Shown here: positions 24,592-37,600 of the stretch, in pieces | Layout: each line of letters opens with the position of its first letter | How positions within the stretch are numbered: the stretch's first letter is position 1 | Source: Paramecium octaurelia | Lineage: Eukaryota > Ciliophora > Oligohymenophorea > Peniculida > Parameciidae | Direction of reading: 5' to 3' | NCBI GenBank assembly: GCA_905182995.1 | Contig: CAJJDP010000087.1 | Coordinates: 118,829 to 182,828, forward strand | DNA length: 64,000 nt | The notes under the pieces: generated by a model | Seen by the model: only the letters and a program-made list of their open reading frames with translations | Told to the model about the DNA's origin: nothing | Database searches by the model: none | Program-made: the position numbers and the translations under genes

Positions 24592-26052
24592 ATGGATAAT
24601 TGTGTTTACCTAAAGAAAATATCAAATACTCTATATGGAGATGCAGAAATTTTGATTCATAAGACCTACAATGTTCAATTGGTTCTGATCACAAAGATTT
24701 TCCATCGAAAGGAGGATGCCAAGAAATTGCAAGAGGAAACAACTTTGAGGCTGAATCTTATTTCTGAAAGAATACTTCGTTTACTTTCGTATAATAGTAA
24801 AATCAATTATTTAAACTAGTAAAGGAAGTCAAAGAATTATGCGGTAGCTTCTACAGAATCTAATGGATATACGAATTTCATTCCCACACTCTGCAAGACA
24901 ATATCATGTATCGAAAGAAGAAAGACCTCCCCTTTACTGAAGTTGAAATCATTAATCTCTTAGAATCAATACTCTAAGGATTTCAAATTTTTAAATCGGT
25001 CTCCATACGGCATGGTTATCTATAACCCAAACATATCATACAGAACACCAAATCCCAAAACTTTTGCATCTCCGACATCAAGTTTATTACTAAAATGACT
25101 GAGTATCAAGAAGCTTTGCAGAACATCGACTCTACTCAATAATGTTTCCTGTCTCCTGAACTGCTAAAGGAATTACAAAAAGGTTCTTAGGAAAACTCAA
25201 GTTACGAGAAGAATGAGATTTTTTCGATTGGTTTGATCCTTTTGAATTGCATGTTGCTTGAATATCCAGAGATTTACGATATTCCCAATTTTGCCATCAA
25301 ACAGCAAAAGTTGTGTGAGTATCTGAGGGTTGCTGAATAAAGGTACTAAAGTGCCTAAATTGTTAGAGAAATGCTTTTAATTGACATTTATCATAGGTAT
25401 TCAATTGATTGATAGTAGACCATCCTTAGAATAACTCATCTCTTTATTAATGCAATTGAAATTCAAAATATAAAACAGACCTTCTCCAAAACCCTAGTCT
25501 AATTATATTCTGCATATTGATCAAAGCAAAGAAAACTATTCTTCATAAATTGATCGGAAATATGCCACTGAGAACTAATATACTTCTACTACTCCATTGA
25601 AACACAATCATGAACGAGCACACTCTCGTAAAATTTCACAATTAACTCCAATTACTCATCTATCGCATTCTCCTATCGTTTTCAATAAACAAGAAACCAC
25701 TGAAATTTCAACCATCAGCTAAAATAGTTACTTCTAAATGGATACTTCTAACATCAATTCAAGTCTAAGGGATCCCTATAATTTTACATATCGAGATGTT
25801 ACTCCAGAAAGGAAGACAAAACCCTGTCCATCGCCATTTAAGTAAATTTCTTCCAATAATGCTCAAAATTCATCAAGAACCAATTACTTTTTTCCATCTA
25901 CAAAACAAAATGAAAATTCATCCTTCTTACAATCAGAATCAATCAGTTATGATTTTGCTGAAGGAATCAAGTTAAATGTTCCGAGTTCATTATAACAAGA
26001 ATTTACTAAATTAGGGAATAGAAGTAATCAATATTAAAAGAAGTTATTTTGA
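24592..26052 (+). CDS. Kinase-like protein lacking catalytic motifs (pseudokinase), 472 aa
   Basis: ATG at 24592, introns 24797-24819 (23 nt) and 25397-25415 (19 nt), TGA at 26050-26052; 473 codons exactly. The fold is kinase-like: KIFHRKEDAKKLQEE as beta3/helix C, helix E ILQGFQIFKSV, then SIRHGYLQPKHIIQ where HRDLKPEN is expected, CISDIKFIT where DFG is expected, CFLSPELLKEL as the APE segment, and EIFSIGLILLNCMLLE as helix F. Catalytic Asp, metal Asp-Phe-Gly and glycine loop are not recognisable. The C-terminal third is Ser/Thr/Asn-rich and probably disordered. I infer a scaffold or regulator, not an enzyme. Confidence 0.75.
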
Positions 26053-27007
26053 AATATATATCTTTTAATCAATAATTATAATACTTATATCATATTATAC
26101 ATATTTTATCTCTAGCCTTTTTTTTTAATTATTGAATAATAATTGATTTATGTCTTCTTCAATAATTTAAGTATTTCAAATAAGATATTTAACATTTTAA
26201 ATGAATCATTTGTAACAAAATCTAATTTTCCATCTTCTGAGTAATCTTTAAAACGTATAGTCATTTTGGTTGTTAAGAAAATAATTTAAATTTGCTTTTA
26301 CTTGAACAATTCTCATAACTTTCATTATAATATTGTACTAATTCATAATAAAGTTAACAAATTTTAATGACTAAATATTAATTAAATTATTAGAAAACAA
26401 ATTTTAAATAAAGATAATAACCTTCTCAATAATATTTCAATGATATTATTACAACCCAGATGATGAGAAGGATCTATTCTTCATACTTCTTTAACATATT
26501 TACATTTTTTCCGTGATTTAATTCAAAATCCTTTAAATTTAATTCTTAACTCCCAAGACTCCTTCAGATAAATGGTCTTAATTAATACAACATAATTAGT
26601 ATTTCAATAAGTGAAGCCGATTTCGCCTACATATATAATTGAATATAAAATGATATGAATTTTAGTCGTTTTTAGTGAGCAGAATGTGTAATTGAGATCA
26701 CAATTTTTTGTTGACATATTTGAAAGTATATGCATAATATTTACATACATTTACTTTAATTTTACTTGATTTCGAGATTTATTTCTTAATGAATAATTAT
26801 AACTAAAAGTAATCCAAATCAGTTAATTCATTTTATTTTGTGGTTTGAGAAGATTTTTCTAAATAATTCTAAATGAACTTTAATTACTGCGTATACGAAC
26901 GATGCAATTCCCGGAGTCGACCTCAAAAGGAATTAAGATGGACCAAAATAATATTAGTTTAATAACTATAATTACAATGATGGGTACAAATATTGATATT
27001 ATATCAT
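26053..27007. other. Gene-poor AT-rich stretch, about 950 bp
   Basis: No convincing gene. A less AT-rich patch near 26885-26930 (containing ccggagtcgacc) stands out from the surroundings but matches no RNA gene that I can name. Open minus-strand frames of up to about 130 codons occur, which is expected when TGA is the only stop. Confidence 0.45.
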
Positions 27008-27355
27008 TCACATTTTGGAAATCATCATTTTTAAGTACAGTAATTATGATTAAAGATCATTAACAAGGGCTATCTTGTATTTCAATTCCTCTTTGGTATC
27101 AATTAAACAATTTTGGATAGATTATTTATTTTACTTTTCTCCTTTTCTTTATTTAGAAATGCCTTTTGAATTCACTTTTTTTATTAGTTTCCTCCTTTTA
27201 ATGGGTTTCTGAGAGGATTTGGGAGAAATAAGTTGGTAAGAAACAGTACAAATTGTTTTCAATTCTTGACAAATGAACTCAATATTTTAATTTTCTGAAT
27301 TTTTTGGTTCTAAATTTGTATTAATAGCTTTCATGGATGGACTTGATATTTACAT
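27008..27355 (-). CDS. Possible small basic protein, 115 aa
   Basis: Open minus-strand frame from ATG 27355 to TGA 27008-27010. It has a coding-like composition: a Lys/Arg-rich block (KPIKRRKLIKKVNSKG) followed by a Leu/Ile heptad-like segment (EELKYKIALVNDLQSQLLYL). No intron is needed. Single-stop codes give ORFs this long by chance fairly often, so it may not be a gene. A basic-plus-coiled-coil protein is the only description I can offer. Confidence 0.35.
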
Positions 27356-27521
27356 GGAGACTTTCTAAATGAATGGAAAATTTAATATATTTTATTAATT
27401 AGTGAAAATATTCGTAAAATAGTGCACATTATACGTTTGATCTATTTTTGAAAAAAGAAATTTATTTGAATAAAATGATGTGATATATTTTATGTTATAT
27501 AATTAATTTAATTATATAAAA

Positions 27522-28661
27522 ATGACTGAAGAAATTTTAAGTCAATATTATCCTAAATATAATCCCTAGGCTGCTATTTTGAAGGACATCCTTCGAGATG
27601 GATTAGAGCAAGCATTCGTTGGGAAATTCAAGAACAACAACGATCAAATCAACATTTCGGAATTCAAATTGAGACATCATTTCGATAAAAAAGATAATGA
27701 TCATCTTTTAGATTAAATTAAAAAGAAACTCAAACTCAATAATCAAAAGGCTGAGATGAGGTGTGTTAATACAATACAGAATATAAGGGTTGAAACTGAT
27801 CTAAATTACGATCCCAAATATTTCCAAGAAAATACATTCTACATGAATTAAAATTTAGATGCCATTAAATAGAAGATTATAGAAAAGAATGTCGCAGAAA
27901 GAGTTAAAAAAGCTTAAGAATTTAAATCTATGCAAAAAGCACTCAACATTTGGTTTCAACAATCTTAATAGTAAAAGAATGAAGATCAAAACAAATAATA
28001 GTAATAAACAAATAAAAAATAAATGAATTCATCATCCTAAATTATTGTTAAACAACATCAAACTGAAGGTATCCAGGTCTCTGGTATCATTACAACCAGA
28101 TAAGGTTATAAAATGACCTATCCTAATTTGGCTTACATTATCAAAGCTACAGACATTCCAGAGAGGGAAACCTAGTGTTCTTTTGTTAAGAAAATCAGAC
28201 CATTGTAGCAATTAGATTTCGATTAGTTAGATGATTTGAGAAGATATGTTTGGAAATACAAGCAATACACTTAATTTTTCAAAATTCTACTCAAAGTAGC
28301 ATAGGGAAATCTAGAAATTTCAGAAACACTTGTTAAAACTTAACAAAGAATGAAGACTGGATTCTATCATGTTATGACCTTTTACCATATTTCCAATAGA
28401 AGTTGGGCAATTTGTAGATTAATCAAAGATCTGAATAAAAAGGGACTCTATCAAAGAGAAAGGTAAAATCTATATGAAGTAATAATACTTATCATATGAA
28501 AATAGACAATGTTGGAAAATATTCAAGAGGATCTTGAAGAAATATTCAGTCCATTATTGTTTGAATCTGATTATGTTCCTGTTGAGGAACAATTCATTTC
28601 ATTTGAATAGTACAAAAAGAGACTCCAAGAAGTTATTTTAATGAGAGAAAATGGAGCTTGA
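27522..28661 (+). CDS. Unknown 370-aa protein
   Basis: ATG at 27522, one 27-nt intron (28479-28505, containing an in-frame TGA), TGA at 28659-28661; 371 codons. The N-terminal 130 residues are mixed helical. A Gln/Asn/Lys linker follows (about 165-185), then a more conserved-looking region with Trp/Tyr/Phe clusters (DLRRYVWKYKQYTQFFKILL, TGFYHVMTFYHISNRSWAIC). The C-terminus is acidic. No domain recognised. Confidence 0.7.
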
Positions 28662-28981
28662 TTGGATAGTTGATAGTATGATATTTATTTATAATTAAAA
28701 CTCAATATTTTATAATTAGTATATAAAGTGTATGAAAAGTATAAGAAATATAATTTAATAAGAATAAGATAGAGAGTAATGTAAAAACCAAAGGTAAGAA
28801 AGGTGTAATTTATAAGTTATATTTTTGTAAATGGATAAATATAAAATTAAAATTTAATGTGGTTTATTATCTGAAATTAATAGTTTATAATTAAAATTGT
28901 TTTGTTTGAAATATGATGAAATTACTAAAAATATTTTATTTTATTTATAAAAATGTGCATGGTTGTTTTAAATTCTTGTTT
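28662..28981. other. Intergenic stretch, 320 bp
   Basis: Very AT-rich, with no frame of coding character and no RNA gene seen. Confidence 0.5.
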
Positions 28982-29578
28982 ATGAGAATTTCTTCTGTAT
29001 AAGAATTTAAAGAGAATTTCAAATAAGAACTGCAAGGACTTCAATTAAGTAAAGAATCTTGATTGTAAGAGTGCTCTGAATATTATAATAGTGATGTATG
29101 GAGAGGAGTATTTTATTAATGTGTTTGAGTTTTTAAGTCTGAAATTAAAGTAAAATATAGGTTTGGAGAAGGAATATCTATGAAGAGAATGGAAAAGCTT
29201 AGAGTACATATTTTTAATTATATGGAAATATAAAAAGATGCGAGATTTTAAATTTTATTTTCAAAGAATGGACCATCTATAATTGAAGCAAAAATATGGA
29301 TTATATGTTATATAAATGATTATGATAATCAATCTCTATCAAAGAGTCTGTCTAAAAAGCTCTTTTACTTCTATTGTGGCTATTGGGCTGTTTATGGGTT
29401 TGGTCGTGGATTTTAAGCCTGTGGTTATTTTAGATGTTATACTTATGTTCTGTCTAATGGTTATTGGGGTCTAGCTTATGGGACTGTTCTGGTTGGTATT
29501 TGGGTCTAGGCTAATGGAAGACTGGCAACTGGAGCAGGAACATAGGCTGTTTATTAAAGTGGAGCTGGGGCATATTGA
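28982..29578 (+). CDS. Possible three-exon gene running antisense into the alveolin-like gene
   Basis: From ATG 28982 the frame is interrupted by two TGAs. Each falls inside a plausible intron of length divisible by three: 29049-29069 (21 nt) and 29108-29137 (30 nt). Splicing gives a coding-like sequence (RISSVQEFKENFKQELQGLQ, then KYRFGEGISMKRMEKLRVHI). The frame then runs antisense to the 3' end of the minus-strand gene before a TGA at 29576-29578, so the true 3' end is doubtful and may lie near 29330. Function unknown. Confidence 0.3.
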
Positions 29579-30230
29579 ACTGGTTATGGAGCATATTAGA
29601 CTGGTTGTTGAACATATTGGACTGGTTATGGGGCATATTAGACTGGTTGAACGACTGATTGAGTAACCACTTATTAGACTGGTTGGGCAACAACTTATTA
29701 AACTTGTTGTTGATGAACGACTTATCTCTCGACTGGGTAATATTCAACTCTTTCTTGATATCTGTCTACAGGGACATATTCTGGAAATTTAAATTTTTAA
29801 ATGTCATACCTGTATATTTTTCTTAGAAGACTTATGGAACATATTCAGTTTGATATTCAACTGCGTAATAATCTGTAACATATTTCTCTCTTGGCACTTA
29901 GATTCTTTATCTCACTTCTTCATATTCAACCACAGTTTTCTCGTATGGAACATATTCGATTCTGCTCTCACCTTTGATTGTTGGTTATGCGACAACTGGT
30001 TGGGCAACAACTGGTTGAGCAACGACTGGTTGAGGCACGTAGGTTTGGGGCACAACTTGTTGAGGAACATAGGTTTAAGGAACGACCTATTGGACGACAG
30101 GAGGAGCATAGGAATATCTCAATGGTGAAAGAGGAGCACCATATGGTTGGGCATAGCTGGGTTGTCCAAAATATGGTTGTGGTGCTTATGGTGCTTGTTG
30201 TGGTTGTTATGATTGTGGGATATTGCTCAT
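29329..30230 (-). CDS. Alveolin-like Val/Pro/Tyr/Gln repeat protein
   Basis: ATG at 30230, one 29-nt intron with CAG acceptor (29781-29809), TGA at 29329-29331; 290 aa. The N-terminus is Gln/Pro/Tyr-rich. The core (about residues 85-150) has charged repeats of the type EYVPYEK, VEYEEV, REKYVTDYYAVEY and VDRYQERVEYYPVER, which is alveolin/IMC1 style. It is flanked by Val-Pro-Gln repeats (PQTYVPQ, AQPVV, PVQYAPQ). Alveolins form the membrane-skeleton meshwork under the cortical alveoli of ciliates and apicomplexans, and this protein probably does too. The repeats are low-complexity, so a different epiplasmic or cytoskeletal family is possible. Confidence 0.75.
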
Positions 30231-30299
30231 AATTATTTTATTTAAAAGGTGAGAGGGAAAAAAAGATATGAATTAGGCCTTGTAATTAATTAATATAAA

Positions 30300-31680
30300 A
30301 TGAATTAGGAGCAATAACCTAAAGACTCAATTGAGCAGGAATCAGATGAGAATGAAAAGAAAGATCAACTCTAGCCACAGGAACAAAAGAAGAAGAAGAA
30401 GAAAAATAAGAAGAAAAAGAAATGGGGAGAAGAGGGTAATCTCAAATTAATATATATTTAATAGAGGAAGTACTTACAGATTTTGATGATGATTGGCAAA
30501 ATAAAGTTAAGTAATCTAAAATCTTGTAAGATCCAGATCTTCCTCAACATATTAAGGAGAAGTATGCTATTTATGAAAATAATCCATTCATGATGATCAT
30601 TTCAAATGTGCCTCTCAATGTTTAGTTGAAAGAACTGGAAGAATATTTTAATACTCTCATCACTTCTCTTGATCCAAAAATAAGTATTTTCCTTGCTTAT
30701 ATTAGATGACAGACCAATCAAATCAATTGAATATGGTGCCACTAAGTCTTGGGTGGTTTTAGAATGCAGTTCTAAGGAAGCAAAAAGAGCCTTAGTGACT
30801 CAGGACTAAGTTCAATTTGTCAATAATTGCAAAATTAAGGTGGAAAGACCCAGAAAATTTTTGGAGAGAATCCTCAATCCATAAGCAAGGGATGGGGAAT
30901 TGAATCCAGAATAGAAGTAGGAGGACAATACCAGATTATATTTGGGTGGGTTGCCTACTTATCTAAGAGATGAAGATGTGATGAAATTAATTCAATCCTT
31001 TGGAATAACCAAGTATTTTAATCTCGTTAAGGACACTACTTCTAATACAGAAATCTCAAAGGGTTATTGTTTCTTTGAATATGAAAACACTGTGTCTACA
31101 GCCAAGGCTCTGAAGGCACTCAATAACTTGTAGATTGGGGATAGGAAATTGAAGATTTGCAAAGTTCAAGGCGAAACTCAATAAAATAAAAAAATCAATG
31201 GCAAGGATCAGCCATCCAATTATGCTGGTTCATTCTTAGCTTCTTGTGACTTACTGAGAATACCTTAGGTTCAATAGATGCTCACAATCCCATAATCTGC
31301 CTTGATTCCTAGTAAAGTTGTTTAATTTTTGAATATGGTTTAAATACTTCCTTATTCATTTTAGTGTTCCATTTAGGATCTATACGAGGATGACATTTTC
31401 GAGGAGTTGATGGAAGATATAAGGAGTGAGTGCATACGTTATGGACAAATCGAAAAAATAGAGATTCCCAGGCCTGACAAGGAATCAGGGTATTAATGCT
31501 TATAATTGTAGTTTCTGCAATCCTGCTGTTGGGAAAATCTTTGTTAAGTTTTATTATTAGATTCCTGCCAAAAAGGCCAAGTTCCATCTGGCTGGACGTA
31601 CTTATAATAAGAGAACTGTTATTACTTCATTTTATCCTGAAGAATAATTTGATTATAAAGACTATTTGATAAATGGGTGA
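30300..31680 (+). CDS. U2AF2: U2AF large subunit
   Basis: ATG at 30300, introns 30436-30464 (29), 30684-30705 (22), 31338-31364 (27) and 31490-31511 (22); TGA at 31678-31680; 426 aa. A Lys-rich N-terminus replaces the RS domain. RRM1 is degenerate (FMMIISNVP). RRM2 is clear: RLYLGGLPTYLRDEDVMKL and SKGYCFFEYE. The C-terminal UHM has LNM, DDIFEELMEDIRSECIRYG, IEIPRP and NPAVGKIFVKFYY. U2AF large subunit binds the polypyrimidine tract and SF1/SF3B1 at the 3' splice site. In a genome with roughly 25-nt introns and almost no polypyrimidine tract, its retention with a weak RRM1 is notable. Only 70 bp separate it from the divergent alveolin-like start. Confidence 0.93.
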
Positions 31681-31690
31681 TTTAATAATT

Positions 31691-34600
31691 ATGATATAAA
31701 TTGTTAACGATGATCTGATCCCTTAAAATATCAAGGCGAATTCTCGATTAAGGGATGCCTACATAAAGTATTAGGAGTTAGTTTCAAGAGGCAAAATCAA
31801 ATTGAAAATGAACAAATAAATTAATTGCGATATTGGCTAACAACTTTATTTCTTCAAACACAAGGATGCCTTGTTTTTTCAACATCCCGATAAACAACAA
31901 GAATACTATGAAGGTTTGTTGAATAGTCTCACATAATAAATTAAGTATTTTGAAAATATGAATTAGACCTTAGAAAGCAATTTCCTACGAAAAGCAATTA
32001 CTTTTATAAATTTAAGCTCTGAATCAATAAAAATATACGCCGGATACTTTGAAAAATGAAATAATCTCGCTTTTCAAAAGAAAGATCTCGTCATTAAAGA
32101 TCAGAAAACAGAGAACCTTTTAGTAAGAGGATAATGTTTAAAAGCCATAAGCCGAGTCAATTTATAAGTACAGAATATAGTGGATTGACAACTAAATAAT
32201 AAATTTGAATTAACGATTAGAGAGACTTAAAATTGATGACGGGATCAAAATTTAATAAGACAATCAATAAGCATTATATAGTAATATCTTTGTGGATGAT
32301 GTTGAAATTTATTTGAGAAATAAGATTTATTTTGATAAAATCAAAATGCCATTTCGCAAATTGAAATATGTTTTAAAATGGATGCATTTCTTGGATCGAT
32401 TTGAAATCTAAGAGAATGCTAACAAAATTGTAAATCAATTAAGAGTCTAAAATGGCGAATAGAACCAATTATACTTTAATGATATTGTGACCAATATTGA
32501 AGGCAAACTAAACCTTAAATATTGTAAATATATGAATTTATTTAAGAAATGAGTAGAGATGTTGTGCTCCAATTATAAGAATATCTGAAACCACTTAAAT
32601 TTTCATTGGATGAAAGTAGAATAACTTAAAGATTTGACCGTCTCCCTTTAGTGATTCTGACAGATTATGAGATGCAAAATAGATTGTATTAAATAGCCTC
32701 TAAATTCCTTAAAAACCCTAGACAATTTGGAGAATAGAAACTTATCTTTCACCTATGCAATTTATAGCACATGCTTGATGGATACCAGAAGTATCTCTAT
32801 GCTTGGGACAAATCCGAGAAAAATGAATACGATGGCTATAGTGGCCTATAGAAGTTAACAATAGAACTAAGTGCCTTTGATGACTCAGAAGAACTTATCA
32901 AATAGTTAAATTACCCATTACCAATTTACCCTAACATATCACTATTATATGTCAAAAACGATTGGAAAATGCTTTTAAATTGTAAGAATATCGTCCCTGA
33001 TGAATACTAAACTTTTATGACAAATCAATTAAACTTTGTAACTGTTGATGCCTATACAGAAAAACTGATATAGTTATTACCCATTCATTTGAATAAACCC
33101 ATGTAAGCCTACATAGATTAACAAATTAAACAAATTAGAAGTGATAATTACGCACTTTTCAATATCATAGAGAATAACGATTACATTGAATGCACAAGAG
33201 AATCCTTAAGGTTAAGGTAGATTAATGAACTTTATGAACAAATAAGCAATAAAGAGATCCATTATAGACATAAGACAAAGTTCAAATCAGACTTAGTAAA
33301 AGCTTTTGAAGAGTTAATGATTGAATTGACTCCTAAAGAAACTCATTTGTAAGCCTACTTTTCAACAATGGTTTGCAAGATGAGAGAATTCCATCGCAAA
33401 ATATTTTATGTTGTTAATGCTCTTTAGTCAATCGAAAGAAAACTTACTTTTAGTTTGCTTTCTTTGAGAGAGTGCAAAGTAAACACAACTGTGGACACTT
33501 AATTTCTCATCAAAGTTAATTCACTATTAAAATCAGATGCAACTGAATAATAAATGAATCAACTCATTAATCAAAGGAGAAATGCTGTAATTTCTTATAT
33601 AGATGCTACTGAAAAATCTTCTTAGAAAGTAAAATCAAACTTATCGCCAGAACTAAAGTTTTGTAGAATTGAAGATGAAATCTAGTATTCAAATGAAGAA
33701 TTGCCAGATGTTTTTGTCCAACAAAAGATTCAAAATCCTATTTATGACAGTGCCATTGAGGAATTCAAAAGGATAATGAAAAGAATAGTTTAATCAATAT
33801 CACTTTACATAAATAAATATGAGAAAATTAGCAGCATCAAATCTATTAATCCTATAGTTGATAGATTTCAATGTGCATTAGATTGTCTAGAACAGGAAGC
33901 TATATACTAATTTTAGAAACTCAAATTGGTTTAAACTTATATGAAAATATTTGATAATACAGTCGATCAATATCAGGCATCAGAGATAATCGAAACCATT
34001 TTTGAGATTATCCAAGCCATTCCACTGTTAGATTTAGAGTCATTTTACTTCAAAGACAGTTACATTCTTAATTAAGATTTATTGAAAAGTCAAAGAGAAT
34101 TTATGGAACTGTTAATTAACAAACAATAGGAACATGAGAACGCACAAGTCAAATAAATACACGAACAATACTTGTTGATGCGGATGCAACAAGAAGATAT
34201 CGAAAGAGTACTCAGTAGAGCTGAGACTCCTAAGATTGAGTAAAAGACTGCTAGAGACTCTAGATTGAATGAACAATATGACTATTACAATGTAAGCAAT
34301 AAAATGTCGTAGATCTTTTAAGAACTGAATTCTACTAATAAACAATCTGCAGTCAATCTAAATTCAGGCTCAAAAGACCTGAAAATAATTGATCCTAATG
34401 CTATATTGCTACCATTTTAAACTCTAGAGGATTACAATGGACTCAATTTTACGGAATCCTTGTATTTAGTTACTGTTATCATCAAAACTTTCAAAAACAG
34501 CTTTCAAATGCTTTTAGAATAATTCCCTTAGAATTCTATATAGGGCTATTTAACTCTGCAGATAGCCTCTTTGAAATAGGCATAGGCATACTAATATTAA

Positions 34601-37600
34601 GATTAAAAATTACCTTATGTTAAAAAGTTTCATGAAAATACTTTCTTTGAATCCGAGTATGGATTAATCTAAAAGTATTTTGATAGAATCAAATCTACGG
34701 TGTAGACTGACATCAATCCATATATTCTGAATGTTTCTTTGTATGATTTAGAGAGGACTTTAAATCAACAATAGATTCAAATCACAGATATTGCAGCAAT
34801 CAATAATCTCTTTGAGTATTTGAGATTGAGGAAGCACTTCTTAAATATCTAATTAGAGATGAAGGTTCAGCACAGAATACATAAAAAAATACATGGATAT
34901 CAAAAGATGAGCAAAACAAATGACTTGTATTTTAAGAGCAATTTAGTTGAAACGCAAAGCCAATATAAAAAGAACTAAGCTGTAAAATATTGTTTTTCTC
35001 CATTTTGTTTTGAGATTGATGCGACTTAGGAAGTACCTTTTATTTTGTTAAAACAATCTGAAGTGTTAGTTTTCCATGATGTAATAGAAGAATTTAGAAA
35101 TATCGTATTATATGATTAGATCAATGTGATGTTTCTCTAAACTTAAAATGAATTAAGATTTAATTACATTGATGATTATATCAAAGCTTAATTAGATCTG
35201 AAGCACTTTGCATAGGTTGGATACTTGCCCCAGAACTCAAAATTAAGTATAAAGCAAATCAGTCAATATGAATTCAATGATAAACTGTAAATGTTTAACA
35301 TTAACATCTAGATTGTTAGCCAGTCTCCCGAAGAAGCTTTCAGAAATAGATGAGTATTTGAAATAAGCTAAATCAGTAAAAGCTGAATTGTTTATAAAAT
35401 ATGTTAATAAATACAAGGAAAGACCGAGAGTCAACTCTTTTCAGAGTGAGAAAATGCAGATTTTAAGTGTAAAAAAGGATTAGAAGTAAATCATATCAAA
35501 TATTAAAGTTTAAAACTATATCTAATAAAACGCTTGATTTAAGATTTCTTGAGCATCACACAACACGAAGCCATAAAAGTTGATATTTTCTATAATGAAA
35601 TGAGAATTAAGAGAATTTCATAAGTGATTCCTAATTCTAGCTAAATAGATAAGAGTTTCTTGCTCTCATTCCAAGAAGAGCAAACGATTTATGTGTAATA
35701 ATTTAAAAGGATCGCTGAGAAATTGGAAACTCACATTCATATTGATCAATTTTATTCTAGAGATGACTTTTAAAACCAAAAGTAATAGGATCCGAATAGG
35801 GAACTCAGATAATACTATAAATCCTTATACCAATACTTGATGGAAGTATTGAGACACAACACCATATTTCTAAATTGGTTTGAGTTAATGCATATGAATG
35901 AACTCTACTTATTCAATCTATCATTTGATTACTATGATCAAACCAAAGAGATGCTCTATCAGGGTAAACTTGGAAAAAATCCAATTAAAAGTGTTTTGGA
36001 GTATGATAAGTAAGATATGCCTTGATAATTAGGAATCAAATGGACATTAAATAATGCATATCAGATTAAGTCATAGAGCAACGTCCTTTGGTAGCATAGG
36101 CAATTGATAAAATGATAGATAAAATTAAGTCCTTTTATTCAATAAACAAAGCCTTTGAACCCTTTCTTCAGTAGATAGAGCTATTCAAATCGAAAAATAA
36201 AATTAATGAAATCACACCAGAAATCAAGCAATCATACTTAAATCTGTATTCCAAGACTTATTACATTTATAATCAATGTTAATTCTTAATAGCCAAAGAT
36301 GTAATAATAATTATAATATGATATTAGTATCCAGACTCTGAATATTACTAATAGTATTAATAGATCAATTAATGTCTTTTCTTGCAACATTAATTCAGCG
36401 CTGTTAATCTAAATTTCTTCAAAACTATATATGTCAGATACCAAAATATGTATAAGGTCAAGCAACAAGACTTGTATAGAAAATTCAAGAAATTAAACTC
36501 AAATACTTACTCTGATCAAATAAGGATGATCAACTTAGTGTTGCCCATAAATAATGAGAATCTTTTGACTAATTACCATAATGAATAGCATTAAAATGTA
36601 AGTTTGATGTTGTAGGTTCCAGGAGTAATTGGAGTCAATGAAAGGATTATGCTAAGGAAACAGAATGTAAATGAAATTAAAGAATAATGCATTTCAACTC
36701 TTTTGTCAAACACATATGTTTTACTAAAAAATCCCTATATCTTTAATATGAGCAGTGTGGAGTTGAAACTCTACTATAATGATCTAGAAATATAATTGAA
36801 AGATTAAAAGATTAATTTAAAAGAATTAGTATATAATTAACTTACCAATACTTCAATAAAGGCCATGAATGAGAATGTCCAACTGTTGCAGTAATACTTG
36901 AATATTGCTCCAGAATACATTGAAAAAGCAGAGATTATGGATAAATTAGTGTCTAAAATAAACATCGCTATTCCAAGAGTGAAATTCATACAAAGTTTAC
37001 AAAGCACTTTAAGTCAAAAGTGTGGAGAAATACACAGTGCATTGAAGATAGCATTCATACAAGGATTTTTGAATAGATTGAGGAACAAATCAATTCAAAC
37101 TAATCTTTTGGTTAGTGGAATGGGTTACTCCATCAGTTCCTAAGACATTGAGGATTGTCTCAATATTTTGAATAGAGACTTATACACTTTTGCTGAAAAT
37201 GAAATTGCTGCAAGAATGGAAACTTTCAATTTGGTTTATGAGTAATAAAAGACTTAGATTAAGTAATTGAATAGATAATTGAAAGAAAAGACTTTGGAAC
37301 ATGATTAACTGAAGTCGTCCTTTGATGAAAGATTATAAGCACTTGTGATAGCAAAAAGCAATAAGATTTTATTTGATCTGGATATGCTAAAATCGAAATT
37401 TAAGGACTATCAGAAGTATCTAATTTAAATTCTATATTTAGATGTACATTAGGATTAGAGGAGAATATTAGAGAGTAAATTGAGAGTAAATACAAAATTC
37501 ATGTTGAACAATTGACATTTGAGAGAGACAGAGTAATTGAAAAGTTTATGGACTTAAAATAATAGTTAATAACTCTATTTACTCAAGAAGTGCAAACTAA

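Noticed and set aside
29478..30232. Several ORFs of 60-92 codons on both strands.
   Set aside because: Alternate frames and complements of the Val/Pro/Gln repeats in the alveolin-like gene.
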